A stretch of 46,202 bases of DNA from UBA5734 sp964528645 (GCA_964528645.1 CAZGSR010000023.1:1-46202); one strand, 5' to 3'. Numbered from the stretch's first letter, positions 1 to 7,523 are shown. The notes: generated by a model from the letters alone, not told the origin. A program made the numbers and translations.

Positions 1-57
1 ACAGTCGTTTTTAATTCATTTTTGAGCCGCCGCGAATGCGCCGGCATGGAGGTTTCT

Positions 58-939
58 ATGAAACCGATTGTCCCCTATCTCTGGTTTGACCATCAGGCTG
101 AAGCGGCCGTGGATCTTTATACACATACGTTCCTGCACTCGCATGTGGTGTCGAACAGTTTGTACACGGCGTCGGGAGCTGAAATCTCGGGCCGGCCGGA
201 AGACTCGCTACTTTCCATTGAATTTGTGATCGCGGGGCAGCCGATGGTCGCCCTCAATGGTGGTCCTGTTTACGCGTTCACGCCGGCCAATTCTTTTTAT
301 GTCCACTGTGCTTTCGCCGAGGAAGTCGACCGGATTTATGAAAAGCTGTCAGCCGGCGGCGAGGTCCTGATGGAACTGGGGCAATATCCATTCAGCCCAC
401 GTTATGCCTGGGTCCAAGATCCGTTTGGCGTCAACTGGCAGGTCATGCAGTCAGACCAGCCAACACAGATTGTGCCCGGTTTCCTGTTCACCGGGCCGCA
501 TATCGGGCAGGCTGAATCTGCCATTCGGCACTATATCGCCACGATTCCCCATTCAAACCCGCAGGCGCTTGAAAAAGGTCCTGACGGCCTGGTCCAGTAT
601 GCGACCTTCACACTTAATGGCCAGACCTTTGCCGCCACGGAAAGCAGCCTCGACCATGGCTTTGATTTTTCACCAGCCATCTCTTTCCTGCTCAGCTGTG
701 AAACCGAAGCCGAATTCGAGTCGATCTGGACCTCATTCACCGACGAAACGACCGATCCGCAGTGCGGTTGGGTCACAGACCGCTTCGGTATCACCTGGCA
801 GATCGTGCCCGAAGCCCTGTTTGCCCTGATCAATTGTGACGACGGCGACCGCCGCGAACGGGTGCTCAAAGCCATGTACCCGATGAAAAAAATCGATCTG
901 GCTGTATTAAAGCAAGCGTTTCATGGAAATGTGCTTTGA
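58..939 (+). CDS. Tandem VOC (PhnB/glyoxalase-like) domain protein
   Basis: This 293-residue protein has two consecutive PhnB-like VOC modules. The first covers about residues 1-130 and starts MKPIVPYLWFDHQAEAAV. The second covers about 135-275 and ends in the repeated pattern DRFGITWQIVP, which mirrors DPFGVNWQVMQ in the first half. VOC proteins include metal-dependent dioxygenases, glyoxalases and resistance proteins; nothing here fixes a substrate, so a cytoplasmic enzyme or binding protein of unknown activity is the limit of inference. The ATG at 58 is chosen because GGAGG lies 5-10 bases upstream; TTG at 22 and ATG at 46 are in frame but lack a site. The stop overlaps the next gene by one base (TGATG), so the two are probably co-translated. 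Confidence 0.85.
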   Translation: MKPIVPYLWFDHQAEAAVDLYTHTFLHSHVVSNSLYTASGAEISGRPEDSLLSIEFVIAGQPMVALNGGPVYAFTPANSFYVHCAFAEEVDRIYEKLSAGGEVLMELGQYPFSPRYAWVQDPFGVNWQVMQSDQPTQIVPGFLFTGPHIGQAESAIRHYIATIPHSNPQALEKGPDGLVQYATFTLNGQTFAATESSLDHGFDFSPAISFLLSCETEAEFESIWTSFTDETTDPQCGWVTDRFGITWQIVPEALFALINCDDGDRRERVLKAMYPMKKIDLAVLKQAFHGNVL

Positions 940-1967
940 TGGAACAATCAAACAAGCCAGAGCATTCCACCTTGCCTGAAGCACGGATTATCCGCTGGGG
1001 CATCATCGGCTGCGGTGCTGTCACCGAGGTCAAGAGCGGCCCTGCCTTTCGGAAAGCAGACCACTCTGAGCTTGTCGCCGTCATGCGCCGGAATGGGACA
1101 CTCGCCCAGGACTACGCTGAGCGCCATGGTGTACCGCGCTGGTACGGTCAAGCTGACGACGTGATCCAAGATCCGGATGTCGACGCCATTTACATAGCAA
1201 CACCACCAGCATTCCACAAGCCTTACGTGCTGAAGGCCGCAGCTGCCGGTAAACCAGTTTATGTCGAAAAACCAATGGCCCTGAACGGACCAGAATGCGA
1301 TGATATGATCCAGGCCTGCCAGACAGCTGGTGTCCCCCTTTTCGTTGCCTATTACAGGCGCGCCTTGCCCCGGTTCCTGAAAATCAAGGAGTTGCTGGAA
1401 AGCGGAGCGATCGGCGAAGTCCGCCTGGTCACGACCCAGTATCTGCGCCCTGCCCTGACCGGCGAAAAGCGCGATCCACAGCACAACTGGCGCATCGATC
1501 CCAAGCTTTCCGGCGGCGGTCTCCTGCTTGATGTCGGCAGCCACACTTTGGACATTCTGGACTTTCTAATTGGTCCCGTGCGCAGTGTGCAAGGCCAGGC
1601 CAGCAGTCTGGGCCACCTATATCCTGCAGAAGACACGGTCACCAGCCTGTTCACCTATGACTCTGGCGTCCATGGGGTTGCCAGCTGGTGTTTTGCCGCC
1701 GCCACAGCCGAGGATCGCAATGAAATCATCGGCAGCCAGGGCAAGCTCAGCTTTGCGACATTTGGCGATGGTCCGATCGTGCTGGAAACAACCCACGGGA
1801 CACAGTCATTCCAAATCGAGAATCCTGTCCATATCCAGCAGCCCCTGATCCAGACCATTGTCAATCAGTTGAACGGCGGTCCTCCCTGTCCCAGTACGGG
1901 TATCACCGCCGCGCGCACAAGCCGGGTCATGGATGCTTTGCTTAAGGACTATGACACTACTCGTTGA
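939..1967 (+). CDS. Gfo/Idh/MocA family NAD(P)-dependent oxidoreductase
   Basis: The 342-residue protein has an N-terminal Rossmann fold with the motif GIIGCGAVTEVKSGPAF (about residues 20-36). The family EKPMA motif, whose lysine is catalytic, follows near residue 110. The C-terminal half is the typical substrate-binding domain (LLDVGSHTLDILDFLIG). Members oxidise or reduce sugars, inositols and similar polyols with NAD(P)H; the substrate here is unknown. The ATG at 939 overlaps the stop of the VOC gene, which suggests translational coupling and a possible shared role. No obvious plus-strand terminator follows; the hairpin just downstream has its T tract on the other strand. Confidence 0.88.
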   Translation: MEQSNKPEHSTLPEARIIRWGIIGCGAVTEVKSGPAFRKADHSELVAVMRRNGTLAQDYAERHGVPRWYGQADDVIQDPDVDAIYIATPPAFHKPYVLKAAAAGKPVYVEKPMALNGPECDDMIQACQTAGVPLFVAYYRRALPRFLKIKELLESGAIGEVRLVTTQYLRPALTGEKRDPQHNWRIDPKLSGGGLLLDVGSHTLDILDFLIGPVRSVQGQASSLGHLYPAEDTVTSLFTYDSGVHGVASWCFAAATAEDRNEIIGSQGKLSFATFGDGPIVLETTHGTQSFQIENPVHIQQPLIQTIVNQLNGGPPCPSTGITAARTSRVMDALLKDYDTTR

Positions 1968-2003
1968 AAGGATTTGCTTTTTCATCTGGACGCGCAAAAC
2001 CAT

Positions 2004-2036
2004 AAAAAAGGAGGTCACCCGTGGCAGGTGGCCTCC
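2004..2036 (-). terminator. Rho-independent terminator on the minus strand
   Basis: Arms at 2010-2019 (GGAGGTCACC) and 2027-2036 (GGTGGCCTCC) pair with one G-T wobble around a 7-base loop. On the minus strand the stem is followed directly by six T residues (2009-2004). It points away from the 2394-3686 gene and lies behind the RNA gene promoter at 2359-2386, so it is probably the final terminator of that unit. It may also work weakly for the plus-strand dehydrogenase gene, which ends at 1967. Confidence 0.75.
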
Positions 2037-2086
2037 TCATCTGTGACGAGAGGTTCGTGCTCCCTCCAGTCACTTGGGAAAGGTAT

Positions 2087-2352
2087 AAAAAGAGCTCCAG
2101 CGAACCTGTCAGATTTCTCATTTCACGTCGTGTACCCTTTTCGCGAGCCTTGGCCTGATATTTGTTATACGTCGTTCTGATTGACTCAGTTGCCCATCTG
2201 GCTTCTTTTTAATCATCACTGATCGTATTTTTTAGATCAGGTTGTGACTTGTAAATACTTTCGTATTCCCTGAATCACTTTTCGCTTTCCAAATCTTTCG
2301 ATTTGGCGGTACTCCGTTGGGTGAGAGTCTTCTTTGGAATTCCCTGGAGCTT
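2087..2352 (-). ncRNA. Candidate structured small RNA, about 266 nt, unassigned family
   Basis: The 426-base gap between convergent genes holds a complete minus-strand unit: a strong promoter (2359-2386), predicted start near 2352, and a U5 run at 2091-2087. The two ends pair perfectly: AGCUCCAG (2351-2344) with CUGGAGCU (2100-2093). Inside are hairpins CCAAAUC-GAAA-GAUUUGG (2306-2289), AAUAC-GAAA-GUAUU (2267-2254), CUGAUC/GAUCAG with a 10-base loop (2240-2219) and CUGA/UCAG (2189-2177). No convincing protein frame exists; a 32-codon frame from an ATG near 2215 has no ribosome binding site. I looked for RNase P, tmRNA, SRP RNA and 6S signatures by eye and saw none. The 3' end may instead be at the terminator at 2004-2036. 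Confidence 0.6.
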
Positions 2353-2358
2353 GATTTA

Positions 2359-2386
2359 ATTATAGCACTCTGCGACAAATAGTCAA
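2359..2386 (-). promoter_or_regulatory. Sigma-A type promoter for the small RNA
   Basis: On the minus strand TTGACT (2386-2381) and a perfect TATAAT (2364-2359) are separated by 16 bases. The predicted start, six to eight bases further on, falls exactly at the first base of the paired 5' arm of the RNA. No minus-strand reading frame follows, so this promoter serves a non-coding transcript. Confidence 0.8.
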
Positions 2387-2393
2387 ACCCTTT

Positions 2394-3686
2394 TTATGAA
2401 TATTGCGTAAACTCGTCATGAATAATCTGGGGCATGCGAATTGACATCAAAAGACCTTTCTCGTCTTGGCTGGGGTGTTCGGGAATGCTGCGGAAGCCTC
2501 GATGCAGGCCTAGTTTGGCGCAGACAGCGAGGGCCAGGGCATCCAGTACATCAGCAGTCAGACGATTGAGGCGGGAATTGGCCTCTGCCTGGGCCAGAAT
2601 GTCCCGTGTCTGTGGTTCACAAGCCAAGAGAAGCTTGATCCGTTCCTGCCGTCCACTGGCTGTGTGTTTGCTCGCAAGGGGAATGAAAGACCGGCCCTGG
2701 CCGTTCAGATAGGCGAAACACAACTCCGGGTGGCTTTCCCAGATTTTATCGCGGGCTTGCGGCTGTATTTCCAAAAAGCCGTCCACCTCACGGATGGCAG
2801 CGCACAGCGCATAAGACTGGCGACTTATCCCCCGTCCCAGGATCTCCCGATTGATCGCATGTGCCGTCGCGTAATCACTGGCGTAGACAGCTTGACGGCA
2901 GGGCACAGAAAACAGGGTCGCGGTCCGGCCGGGCAAATGCAACCGGGCGTCTGGCTCAGGACGATTGTCAGCAGGAGCAGACGGCAAACCAATCGGCATG
3001 TCCACAAGCAGTCTGTCCGCTGTCTGGCCGCGCGCCCAGACCTCAGCAATCGACACCGACCAGCTGACATCAGCCAACCGGTCGGTCAGACAGACTGACA
3101 CCCAGCCCGTACGACAGCCATCCACGCCGACAACCTGCCAGGCAGGGTGAACCAGTTCCAGATCTGAAAACAGGTCCAGGAACTCCATCTCAACGGTTGC
3201 AAAGTCTTTCTGGGAGAAATCATGGTCCCGTTCAACCACAGGTGGACTGGCAAAAAACTGGATGCCGCGCAGGGCCATGAATTCATGATGCAGCAAGGCA
3301 TCGTCGATCGTTCGAACCTGCTCTTTTTCCAGCTCACTGAGATCGGCGAGACCGTATTTGGCATAGATCAATCCCTGCAGGGCAGCTTCGACAACCGCAT
3401 ACCCCCCCAGCTGCTTTTTCACCGGCCGGGTCAGGTCTGACAGATAACTCTCGCTGCCATCATGGAGCAGGCAAGCCAGCTGAACTCGCCGGGAATATTC
3501 TCTGGCCCTGGCCTCCAGGCAGCAGTTGACCGAATGCTGCGCGATCGAATAAAAAGTCCGGATATGGCCATTGGCCCGCGTCATGAGAGACAGGGCATGG
3601 GCAATGTCGACGATTTGGATATCGGAATAACGTGCTTGGAATGGATTGAAACGGATACCGGAAATCGTCAGGATTTCTTGCGCCAT
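2394..3686 (-). CDS. HD-domain phosphohydrolase fused to a DUF429 (RNase H-like) domain
   Basis: This 430-residue protein joins two domains. Residues about 1-185 resemble the small HD hydrolases (YfbR-like): DIAHALSLMTRANGHIRTFYSIAQHSV, then LACLLHDGSESYLSD, giving the His...His-Asp metal ligands expected of a nucleotide or phosphate-ester hydrolase. Residues about 190-405 match DUF429, predicted to have an RNase H-like fold: VVGVDGCRTGWVSVCL, LLVDMPIGLP, ESHPELCFAYLNG and DVLDALALAVCA. AGGAGG seven bases before the ATG at 3686 fixes the start; an in-frame GTG at 3710 lacks a site. It starts 20 bases after the LacI-type regulator stop, so it is probably co-transcribed and self-regulated with it. 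The biochemical role of the fusion is unknown. Confidence 0.8.
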   Translation of the reverse strand: MAQEILTISGIRFNPFQARYSDIQIVDIAHALSLMTRANGHIRTFYSIAQHSVNCCLEARAREYSRRVQLACLLHDGSESYLSDLTRPVKKQLGGYAVVEAALQGLIYAKYGLADLSELEKEQVRTIDDALLHHEFMALRGIQFFASPPVVERDHDFSQKDFATVEMEFLDLFSDLELVHPAWQVVGVDGCRTGWVSVCLTDRLADVSWSVSIAEVWARGQTADRLLVDMPIGLPSAPADNRPEPDARLHLPGRTATLFSVPCRQAVYASDYATAHAINREILGRGISRQSYALCAAIREVDGFLEIQPQARDKIWESHPELCFAYLNGQGRSFIPLASKHTASGRQERIKLLLACEPQTRDILAQAEANSRLNRLTADVLDALALAVCAKLGLHRGFRSIPEHPSQDEKGLLMSIRMPQIIHDEFTQYS

Positions 3687-3706
3687 GCGTCTGCCTCCTA
3701 TTAATT

Positions 3707-4702
3707 TCACCGGTTGCTTTGCAGATGGCTGGTCTCACGAATCACGAGCTCCACTGGCAGAATCCTGGCCTTCAGAGGTTGGTCCTTGCCCTCGACCAGA
3801 TCTGCCACGATGGCAGCCGCCATCGTGCCAATCGCGGTGATCGGCTGGCCGATTGTGGTCAAAGCCGGGGTCATCAATTGGCTTAGATAGATGTTGTCAA
3901 ATCCGATGACTTGGATCTGGTCCGGTATCGGAATTTTCTGTGCCGCCAGGACTTTGACCACTGAAAGGGCGACAACATCGTTGGCAGCCAGGATGCCATC
4001 CACCTCAGGGAAATGCTCAAGTAGCTGCTGGGTTTTCAAAAGACCATCGGCAAAATCAAAATCGCAGGAGACTTCACGAGGCTCCAGACCCTGTTCCCGG
4101 CAGACATCGCGATAGCCTTGCAAGCGCTTGGCAGCAGAGGTGTACTTCTGCGGACCGCACATCATCACGATCCGCCGACAACCGCACTGAATGAGGTGTT
4201 CGGTCGCCAGCCTTCCGCCCTGGTAATGGTCAGCCCGCACGCTATAGGCGTTTGTTTCCTTGCTGGGAGCCCGGTCCAGAATCACCATCGGCACCGGGCA
4301 GGCCTGGATCAGGGCATCCATCTCTTCATGCGTCGTCGTGATGATGATGCCATCAGCATTCATCCGCTCCAGCATATCGATGTAGGCTTCCTCCTTGGAG
4401 GGGTCCTCATCTGAGTTGCACAAAATCAGTTTGTACCCACGCCGGAATGATTCGTCCTCGATGGCCCGGGCCAGTTCTGTAAAAAAAGGATTGGCGATCG
4501 TCGGAACGATGCAGCCAATGATGCGCGAAGACCGTTTGCTCAGGGAGCGGGCGACTTCATTGGGTCGGTAGCCGGTTTCCTGGATGACCTTGAGCACGCG
4601 TGCTTCTGTCTGTGGATCAACAGCTGCCGTCCCGTTGAGAACACGCGAGACAGTCGCGGGTGAGACTTTGGCCTGGCGGGCAATTTCCCTGATGGTTGCC
4701 AT
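3707..4702 (-). CDS. LacI-family transcriptional regulator (RbsR-like)
   Basis: The 331-residue protein begins with a canonical LacI helix-turn-helix and hinge (MATIREIARQAKVSPATV, residues 1-60 in all). A periplasmic-binding-protein-like sensor domain follows (IGCIVPTIANPFFTELARAIE; VDGILAANDVVALSV; VIGFDN). It most likely senses ribose or a related sugar phosphate and represses the adjacent rbsK-rbsD-rbsB genes. Operators of one type lie at its own promoter (4733-4746) and at the rbsK promoter (7474-7487, 7365-7380), which supports autoregulation. The ATG at 4702 opens directly on the HTH; AAGGAG lies 12 bases upstream, slightly far. An upstream in-frame start at 4747 would run through the operator and is rejected. 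Ligand identity is inferred from neighbours. Confidence 0.88.
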   Translation of the reverse strand: MATIREIARQAKVSPATVSRVLNGTAAVDPQTEARVLKVIQETGYRPNEVARSLSKRSSRIIGCIVPTIANPFFTELARAIEDESFRRGYKLILCNSDEDPSKEEAYIDMLERMNADGIIITTTHEEMDALIQACPVPMVILDRAPSKETNAYSVRADHYQGGRLATEHLIQCGCRRIVMMCGPQKYTSAAKRLQGYRDVCREQGLEPREVSCDFDFADGLLKTQQLLEHFPEVDGILAANDVVALSVVKVLAAQKIPIPDQIQVIGFDNIYLSQLMTPALTTIGQPITAIGTMAAAIVADLVEGKDQPLKARILPVELVIRETSHLQSNR

Positions 4703-4732
4703 ATGAGTATCGTGCTCCTTACTGAGGCTGGC

Positions 4733-4746
4733 TGAAACCGATTTCA
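4733..4746. promoter_or_regulatory. LacI-type operator at the regulator's own promoter
   Basis: TGAAACCGATTTCA differs at one base from the perfect palindrome TGAAACCGGTTTCA found twice upstream of rbsK. It lies six bases beyond the minus-strand -10 element (4758-4753), over the predicted transcription start, a classical repressing position. The pattern also fits the CcpA cre consensus, so catabolite control is an alternative or additional reading. Confidence 0.78.
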
Positions 4747-4752
4747 ATTTCC

Positions 4753-4782
4753 ATTGTGTCTGGCCAGATAGCCAACTGTCAA
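4753..4782 (-). promoter_or_regulatory. Promoter of the lacI-type regulator gene
   Basis: On the minus strand TTGACA (4782-4777, perfect) and CACAAT (4758-4753) are 18 bases apart. The promoter lies between the rbsB terminator and the regulator gene, so the regulator and the HD/DUF429 gene can be expressed separately from rbsKDB. Confidence 0.65.
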
Positions 4783-4811
4783 TTCATACGGGCAAAAAAG
4801 TTCATCCGCGC

Positions 4812-4844
4812 AAAAGAGCGCCCGTTTGTGTCGGACGCTCTTTT
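4812..4844 (-). terminator. Terminator after rbsB
   Basis: AAAAGAGCG (4812-4820) and CGCTCTTTT (4836-4844) are perfectly complementary, with an extra CCG/CGG pairing inside the loop. The A/T ends make the hairpin usable in both directions. It is 40 bases after the rbsB stop and separates the rbsKDB unit from the regulator gene. Confidence 0.8.
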
Positions 4845-4883
4845 CAGCATGGAGACAAAAGTCAGATGACTCTCAGCAATTGC

Positions 4884-5837
4884 TTATTTGGTCACCAGTT
4901 CAACCGGAACCGGAATGCTGGCTGCGATGGCTTCGCCGGAGAGGTGCTTGATGGCATATTCGACGGCCATCTCACCCATGAGTCCGGGCTGCTGGGCAAC
5001 GGTTGCGGCCATTTTGCCTTCCTCGACGGCTTTGAGGGCATCGTCCGTGGCGTCAAAGCCGATCACAACCATAGCGGTCTTGCGGTTTTCGGCAGCAACG
5101 ACGGCACCCAGGGCCATTTCATCGTTGTGGGCGAAGACGCCCTTGAGATCCGGGGTGGCCTGAAGCATGTTTTCCATAACGGTCACACCTTCAGCGCGGT
5201 TAAAATTGGCAGTCTGCTTGGCGGCGACATCGAGTTTGCCGTCGACGGCCAGATGGAAACCAGCACCACGGTCATTGGTCGCTGAAGCACCGGGAACACC
5301 TTCCAGCTCAGCAACTTTGGCACCTTCTCCGACCAGGCTGATCAGGTATTCACCTGCCAGCTTGGCTCCGAGGACATTGTCAGAGGCAATGTGGGAAACC
5401 ACGGTGGCACCATCGACGCTGCGGTCTACGGAAATAACCGGGATGCCTGCATCGCTGGCGGTCTTGACCGATGCTGCAGCGGCCTTGGAATCGACCGGAT
5501 TGATGATGATCAGGTCGACACCCTGGACGAGGAAGTTTTCGATGGTCGAAGCCTGCTTGGCCGTGTCATCACTGGCATCAACGACCAGCAGTTCGGCACC
5601 CAGGGCCTGGGCCTTGGCGGTCGCAGCTTCCGTCATCGTGACAAAGAACGGATTGTTCAAGGTCGAAACCGAGAAGCCGATTTTGAAGGATCCGGTGGCA
5701 GGGGCTGATGTTTCAGCAGCCGAGCTGGCGGCTGTGGTCGGGGCCTGGGTCGGGGTTGCGGTGGTCTGGCTGGCTGCGCAGGCGCCAAGACCGATGACGA
5801 GGGTGAGCATGAGAACGATTGCGAGCAGTTTTTTCAT
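4884..5837 (-). CDS. rbsB: Ribose-type ABC transporter substrate-binding lipoprotein
   Basis: This 317-residue protein starts with a lipoprotein signal (MKKLLAIVLMLTLVIGLGAC, modified Cys20) and a Thr/Ala-rich linker. The sugar-binding domain follows (FKIGFSVSTLNNPFFVTMTEAA; IINPVDSKAAAASV; VFAHNDEMALGAVVAAE). By family it is membrane-anchored on the outer face and delivers ribose or a similar sugar to a transporter. The start is fixed by AAGGAG eight bases before the ATG. No ATPase or permease gene adjoins it: rbsD lies 119 bases upstream and a terminator is directly downstream. The partner must be encoded elsewhere, or the locus has lost it. Ribose specificity rests on the neighbouring rbsK and rbsD. 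Confidence 0.85.
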   Translation of the reverse strand: MKKLLAIVLMLTLVIGLGACAASQTTATPTQAPTTAASSAAETSAPATGSFKIGFSVSTLNNPFFVTMTEAATAKAQALGAELLVVDASDDTAKQASTIENFLVQGVDLIIINPVDSKAAAASVKTASDAGIPVISVDRSVDGATVVSHIASDNVLGAKLAGEYLISLVGEGAKVAELEGVPGASATNDRGAGFHLAVDGKLDVAAKQTANFNRAEGVTVMENMLQATPDLKGVFAHNDEMALGAVVAAENRKTAMVVIGFDATDDALKAVEEGKMAATVAQQPGLMGEMAVEYAIKHLSGEAIAASIPVPVELVTK

Positions 5838-5956
5838 GGGACTCTCTCCTTTTTTGGATTTCGATTGTTGGTTTGCTTGTTTGGGGCTTGTCTGTGAAGA
5901 CGGCGGATGCAACTGGATCGGCGGTGAGCTGTGGTCCGGACTTGTGCGTATTGTCT

Positions 5957-6352
5957 TTAGAAGATGACCCCGGCATGGAGGATGATGTTGGCGTAGGGGG
6001 TGGCTTCACCCGTGCGGATGATCGCCCGGCAGGATCGCGTCTGATGCTTGAACTGTTCATGGCTGGTCCATTCAACCGGGACATCGGGCAGCAACTGGCG
6101 GATCTGGCTCAGGACCACTGGATTGGCGGATTCGATCTCCCGGGCCAGGGTGATTTTTTCTATCTCCATGTCTGCCAGAAGAGTCGTCAAGGTCTCACGA
6201 AAAGAAGGGCTGCCCAGTTTCAAGGCCAGATCGATGGTTTCGATACCCAGTGGCGAGGGCAAGCCGCAGTCGGCGATGCAAAGGCTATCCGTGTGGCGAA
6301 GCTCACCCAGGACGCGGTTGATGGAACTGTTTAAGGGACCGGTTTTTTTCAC
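5957..6352 (-). CDS. rbsD: D-ribose pyranase
   Basis: At 131 residues this is full family length. It converts beta-pyranose ribose to the furanose that ribokinase uses. Recognisable stretches are LGELRHTDSLCIADCGLPSP near the N-terminus (with the catalytic-type His) and the C-terminal EATPYANIILHAGVIF. The start is GTG at 6352, with GAGGAG upstream at a fair distance; no better in-frame ATG exists. It follows rbsK by 71 bases on the same strand. Next comes a 119-base gap before rbsB, where rbsA and rbsC would normally lie; I saw no remnants of either in that gap. Confidence 0.9.
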   Translation of the reverse strand: MKKTGPLNSSINRVLGELRHTDSLCIADCGLPSPLGIETIDLALKLGSPSFRETLTTLLADMEIEKITLAREIESANPVVLSQIRQLLPDVPVEWTSHEQFKHQTRSCRAIIRTGEATPYANIILHAGVIF

Positions 6353-6423
6353 AGCAGATACTCCTCAGATTTGAAACAGGGTCAAAATGGGGGGGCGATA
6401 TTGGTTAATAACAAACTCGTAGA

Positions 6424-7308
6424 TCAGGACAGCCTTGCTGTGACCTCAGCCAAAGTCGGCATGCCACCCTGGGCACCAAATTTTTCCGTGCTCAGACCGG
6501 CGGCACAATTAGCAAAGACCAGCGCGGTTTCCAAGGTCATGGCCTGCGACCAGGCGTACGCCAGGGCTGCATTAAAGGTATCTCCCGCACCCGTCGTATC
6601 GACTACAGTCGCTGGACTGGCAGGAATCTGGTAGACCTCTCCGTTTTGGCTGGCAAAGCTTGCCCCTGCCGAACCCTGGGTGATGATCAGTTTTTCCGGG
6701 TATCGGCGCAGCAGCTCACGGTAATCACCCTGGTCAGCAAAGACGATGGCCGCTTCATGTTCGTTGGGCGTGATGAACGTCAATTTTTCAATCAAGTCTG
6801 GGGATAATTCTTGGGCCGGTGCTGGATTCAACAGGACAGCAATGCCGGCCCGATGGCAAAGATCAATCACATAGACGGCAGTGTCGAGTGGGATTTCCAG
6901 CTGCAGGATGACCATCTGGGATTGGAGCAGTTCATCCTGGATCGATTCGATGTAGGTGCGATCAACCAGACCATTGGCACCGGGTACGACAACAATCGAG
7001 TTGTCTCCATCGCCAACCGTGATCATGGCGACACCGGTGGTCTGCCCCTGAAGCGTGCGGACTTGGTCAGCCTTGACCCCGTTTGCTGCCAGAGTGTGAA
7101 TCAGCTGACGACCGAAATCATCTTCACCGACACAGCCGAACATGCTCACATCTGCGCCGAGGCGTCCCAGGGCAACAGCTTGGTTGGCACCCTTGCCACC
7201 GGGGACAAAATGCAGCTCCTGGCCAGCGATCGTCTCGCCTTTGAGCGGAATCCGTGGTGCGGTCACGACCATGTCCATGTTCAGGCTGCCTACAACTGCG
7301 ATTTTCAT
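6424..7308 (-). CDS. rbsK: Ribokinase
   Basis: This 294-residue PfkB-family kinase phosphorylates D-ribose to ribose 5-phosphate. Visible motifs are VVGSLNMDMVV at the N-terminus, VPGGKGANQAV (residues 35-45) and the anion-hole/catalytic motif DTTGAGDTF (237-245, catalytic Asp243). The ATG at 7308 has GAGGAG six bases upstream; an in-frame start at 7380 would begin inside the operator and is not used. It is the first gene of rbsK-rbsD-rbsB, behind a strong promoter at 7495-7523 with a 180-base untranslated leader. Two operators for the local LacI-type regulator lie in that leader. Confidence 0.92.
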   Translation of the reverse strand: MKIAVVGSLNMDMVVTAPRIPLKGETIAGQELHFVPGGKGANQAVALGRLGADVSMFGCVGEDDFGRQLIHTLAANGVKADQVRTLQGQTTGVAMITVGDGDNSIVVVPGANGLVDRTYIESIQDELLQSQMVILQLEIPLDTAVYVIDLCHRAGIAVLLNPAPAQELSPDLIEKLTFITPNEHEAAIVFADQGDYRELLRRYPEKLIITQGSAGASFASQNGEVYQIPASPATVVDTTGAGDTFNAALAYAWSQAMTLETALVFANCAAGLSTEKFGAQGGMPTLAEVTARLS

Positions 7309-7364
7309 AAGTGGCTCCTCGTCTGGTCTTAGTGCAAAAGCTCTGTTGATTGTTAGTCCGTTTC

Positions 7365-7380
7365 GTGAAACCGGTTTCAC
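7365..7380. promoter_or_regulatory. Downstream LacI-type operator of the rbs operon
   Basis: GTGAAACCGGTTTCAC is a perfect 16-base palindrome inside the rbsK leader. Its centre is 108 bases from the centre of the second copy at 7474-7487, a spacing compatible with looping by a tetrameric repressor, or with a roadblock to elongation. It also satisfies the cre consensus. Confidence 0.82.
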
Positions 7381-7473
7381 ATCCGGTAAAAAAATAGCCG
7401 CGCGTGGGTGTATTGTTTATAACCGGTGTGCAGCGTCAGAAGGACTGGTGTCTGATGTTTGGCGAACTCGGCT

Positions 7474-7487
7474 TGAAACCGGTTTCA
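7474..7487. promoter_or_regulatory. Promoter-proximal LacI-type operator of the rbs operon
   Basis: TGAAACCGGTTTCA is a perfect 14-base palindrome. It begins eight bases past the minus-strand -10 element (7500-7495), so it covers the predicted transcription start. The operator at the regulator's own promoter is placed in the same way. Confidence 0.83.
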
Positions 7488-7494
7488 TGTCTTC

Positions 7495-7523
7495 ATGATA
7501 GCGCGCGATTCCTCCCTTGTCAA
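7495..7523 (-). promoter_or_regulatory. Promoter of rbsK-rbsD-rbsB
   Basis: On the minus strand a perfect TTGACA (7523-7518) is 17 bases from TATCAT (7500-7495). The operator at 7474-7487 sits on the expected start site. This is the best promoter in the region and has no other gene to serve. Confidence 0.8.

Noticed and set aside
2010..2100. T-box leader
   Set aside because: The GGTGGCC-type hairpin resembles part of a T-box terminator, but the conserved T-box sequence is absent and no aminoacyl-tRNA or amino acid gene follows on the minus strand.
2119..2217. A 32-codon frame inside the small RNA
   Set aside because: No ribosome binding site precedes the ATG, and the region folds into hairpins with a closing stem. 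A structured RNA explains it better, although a dual-function RNA is not excluded.
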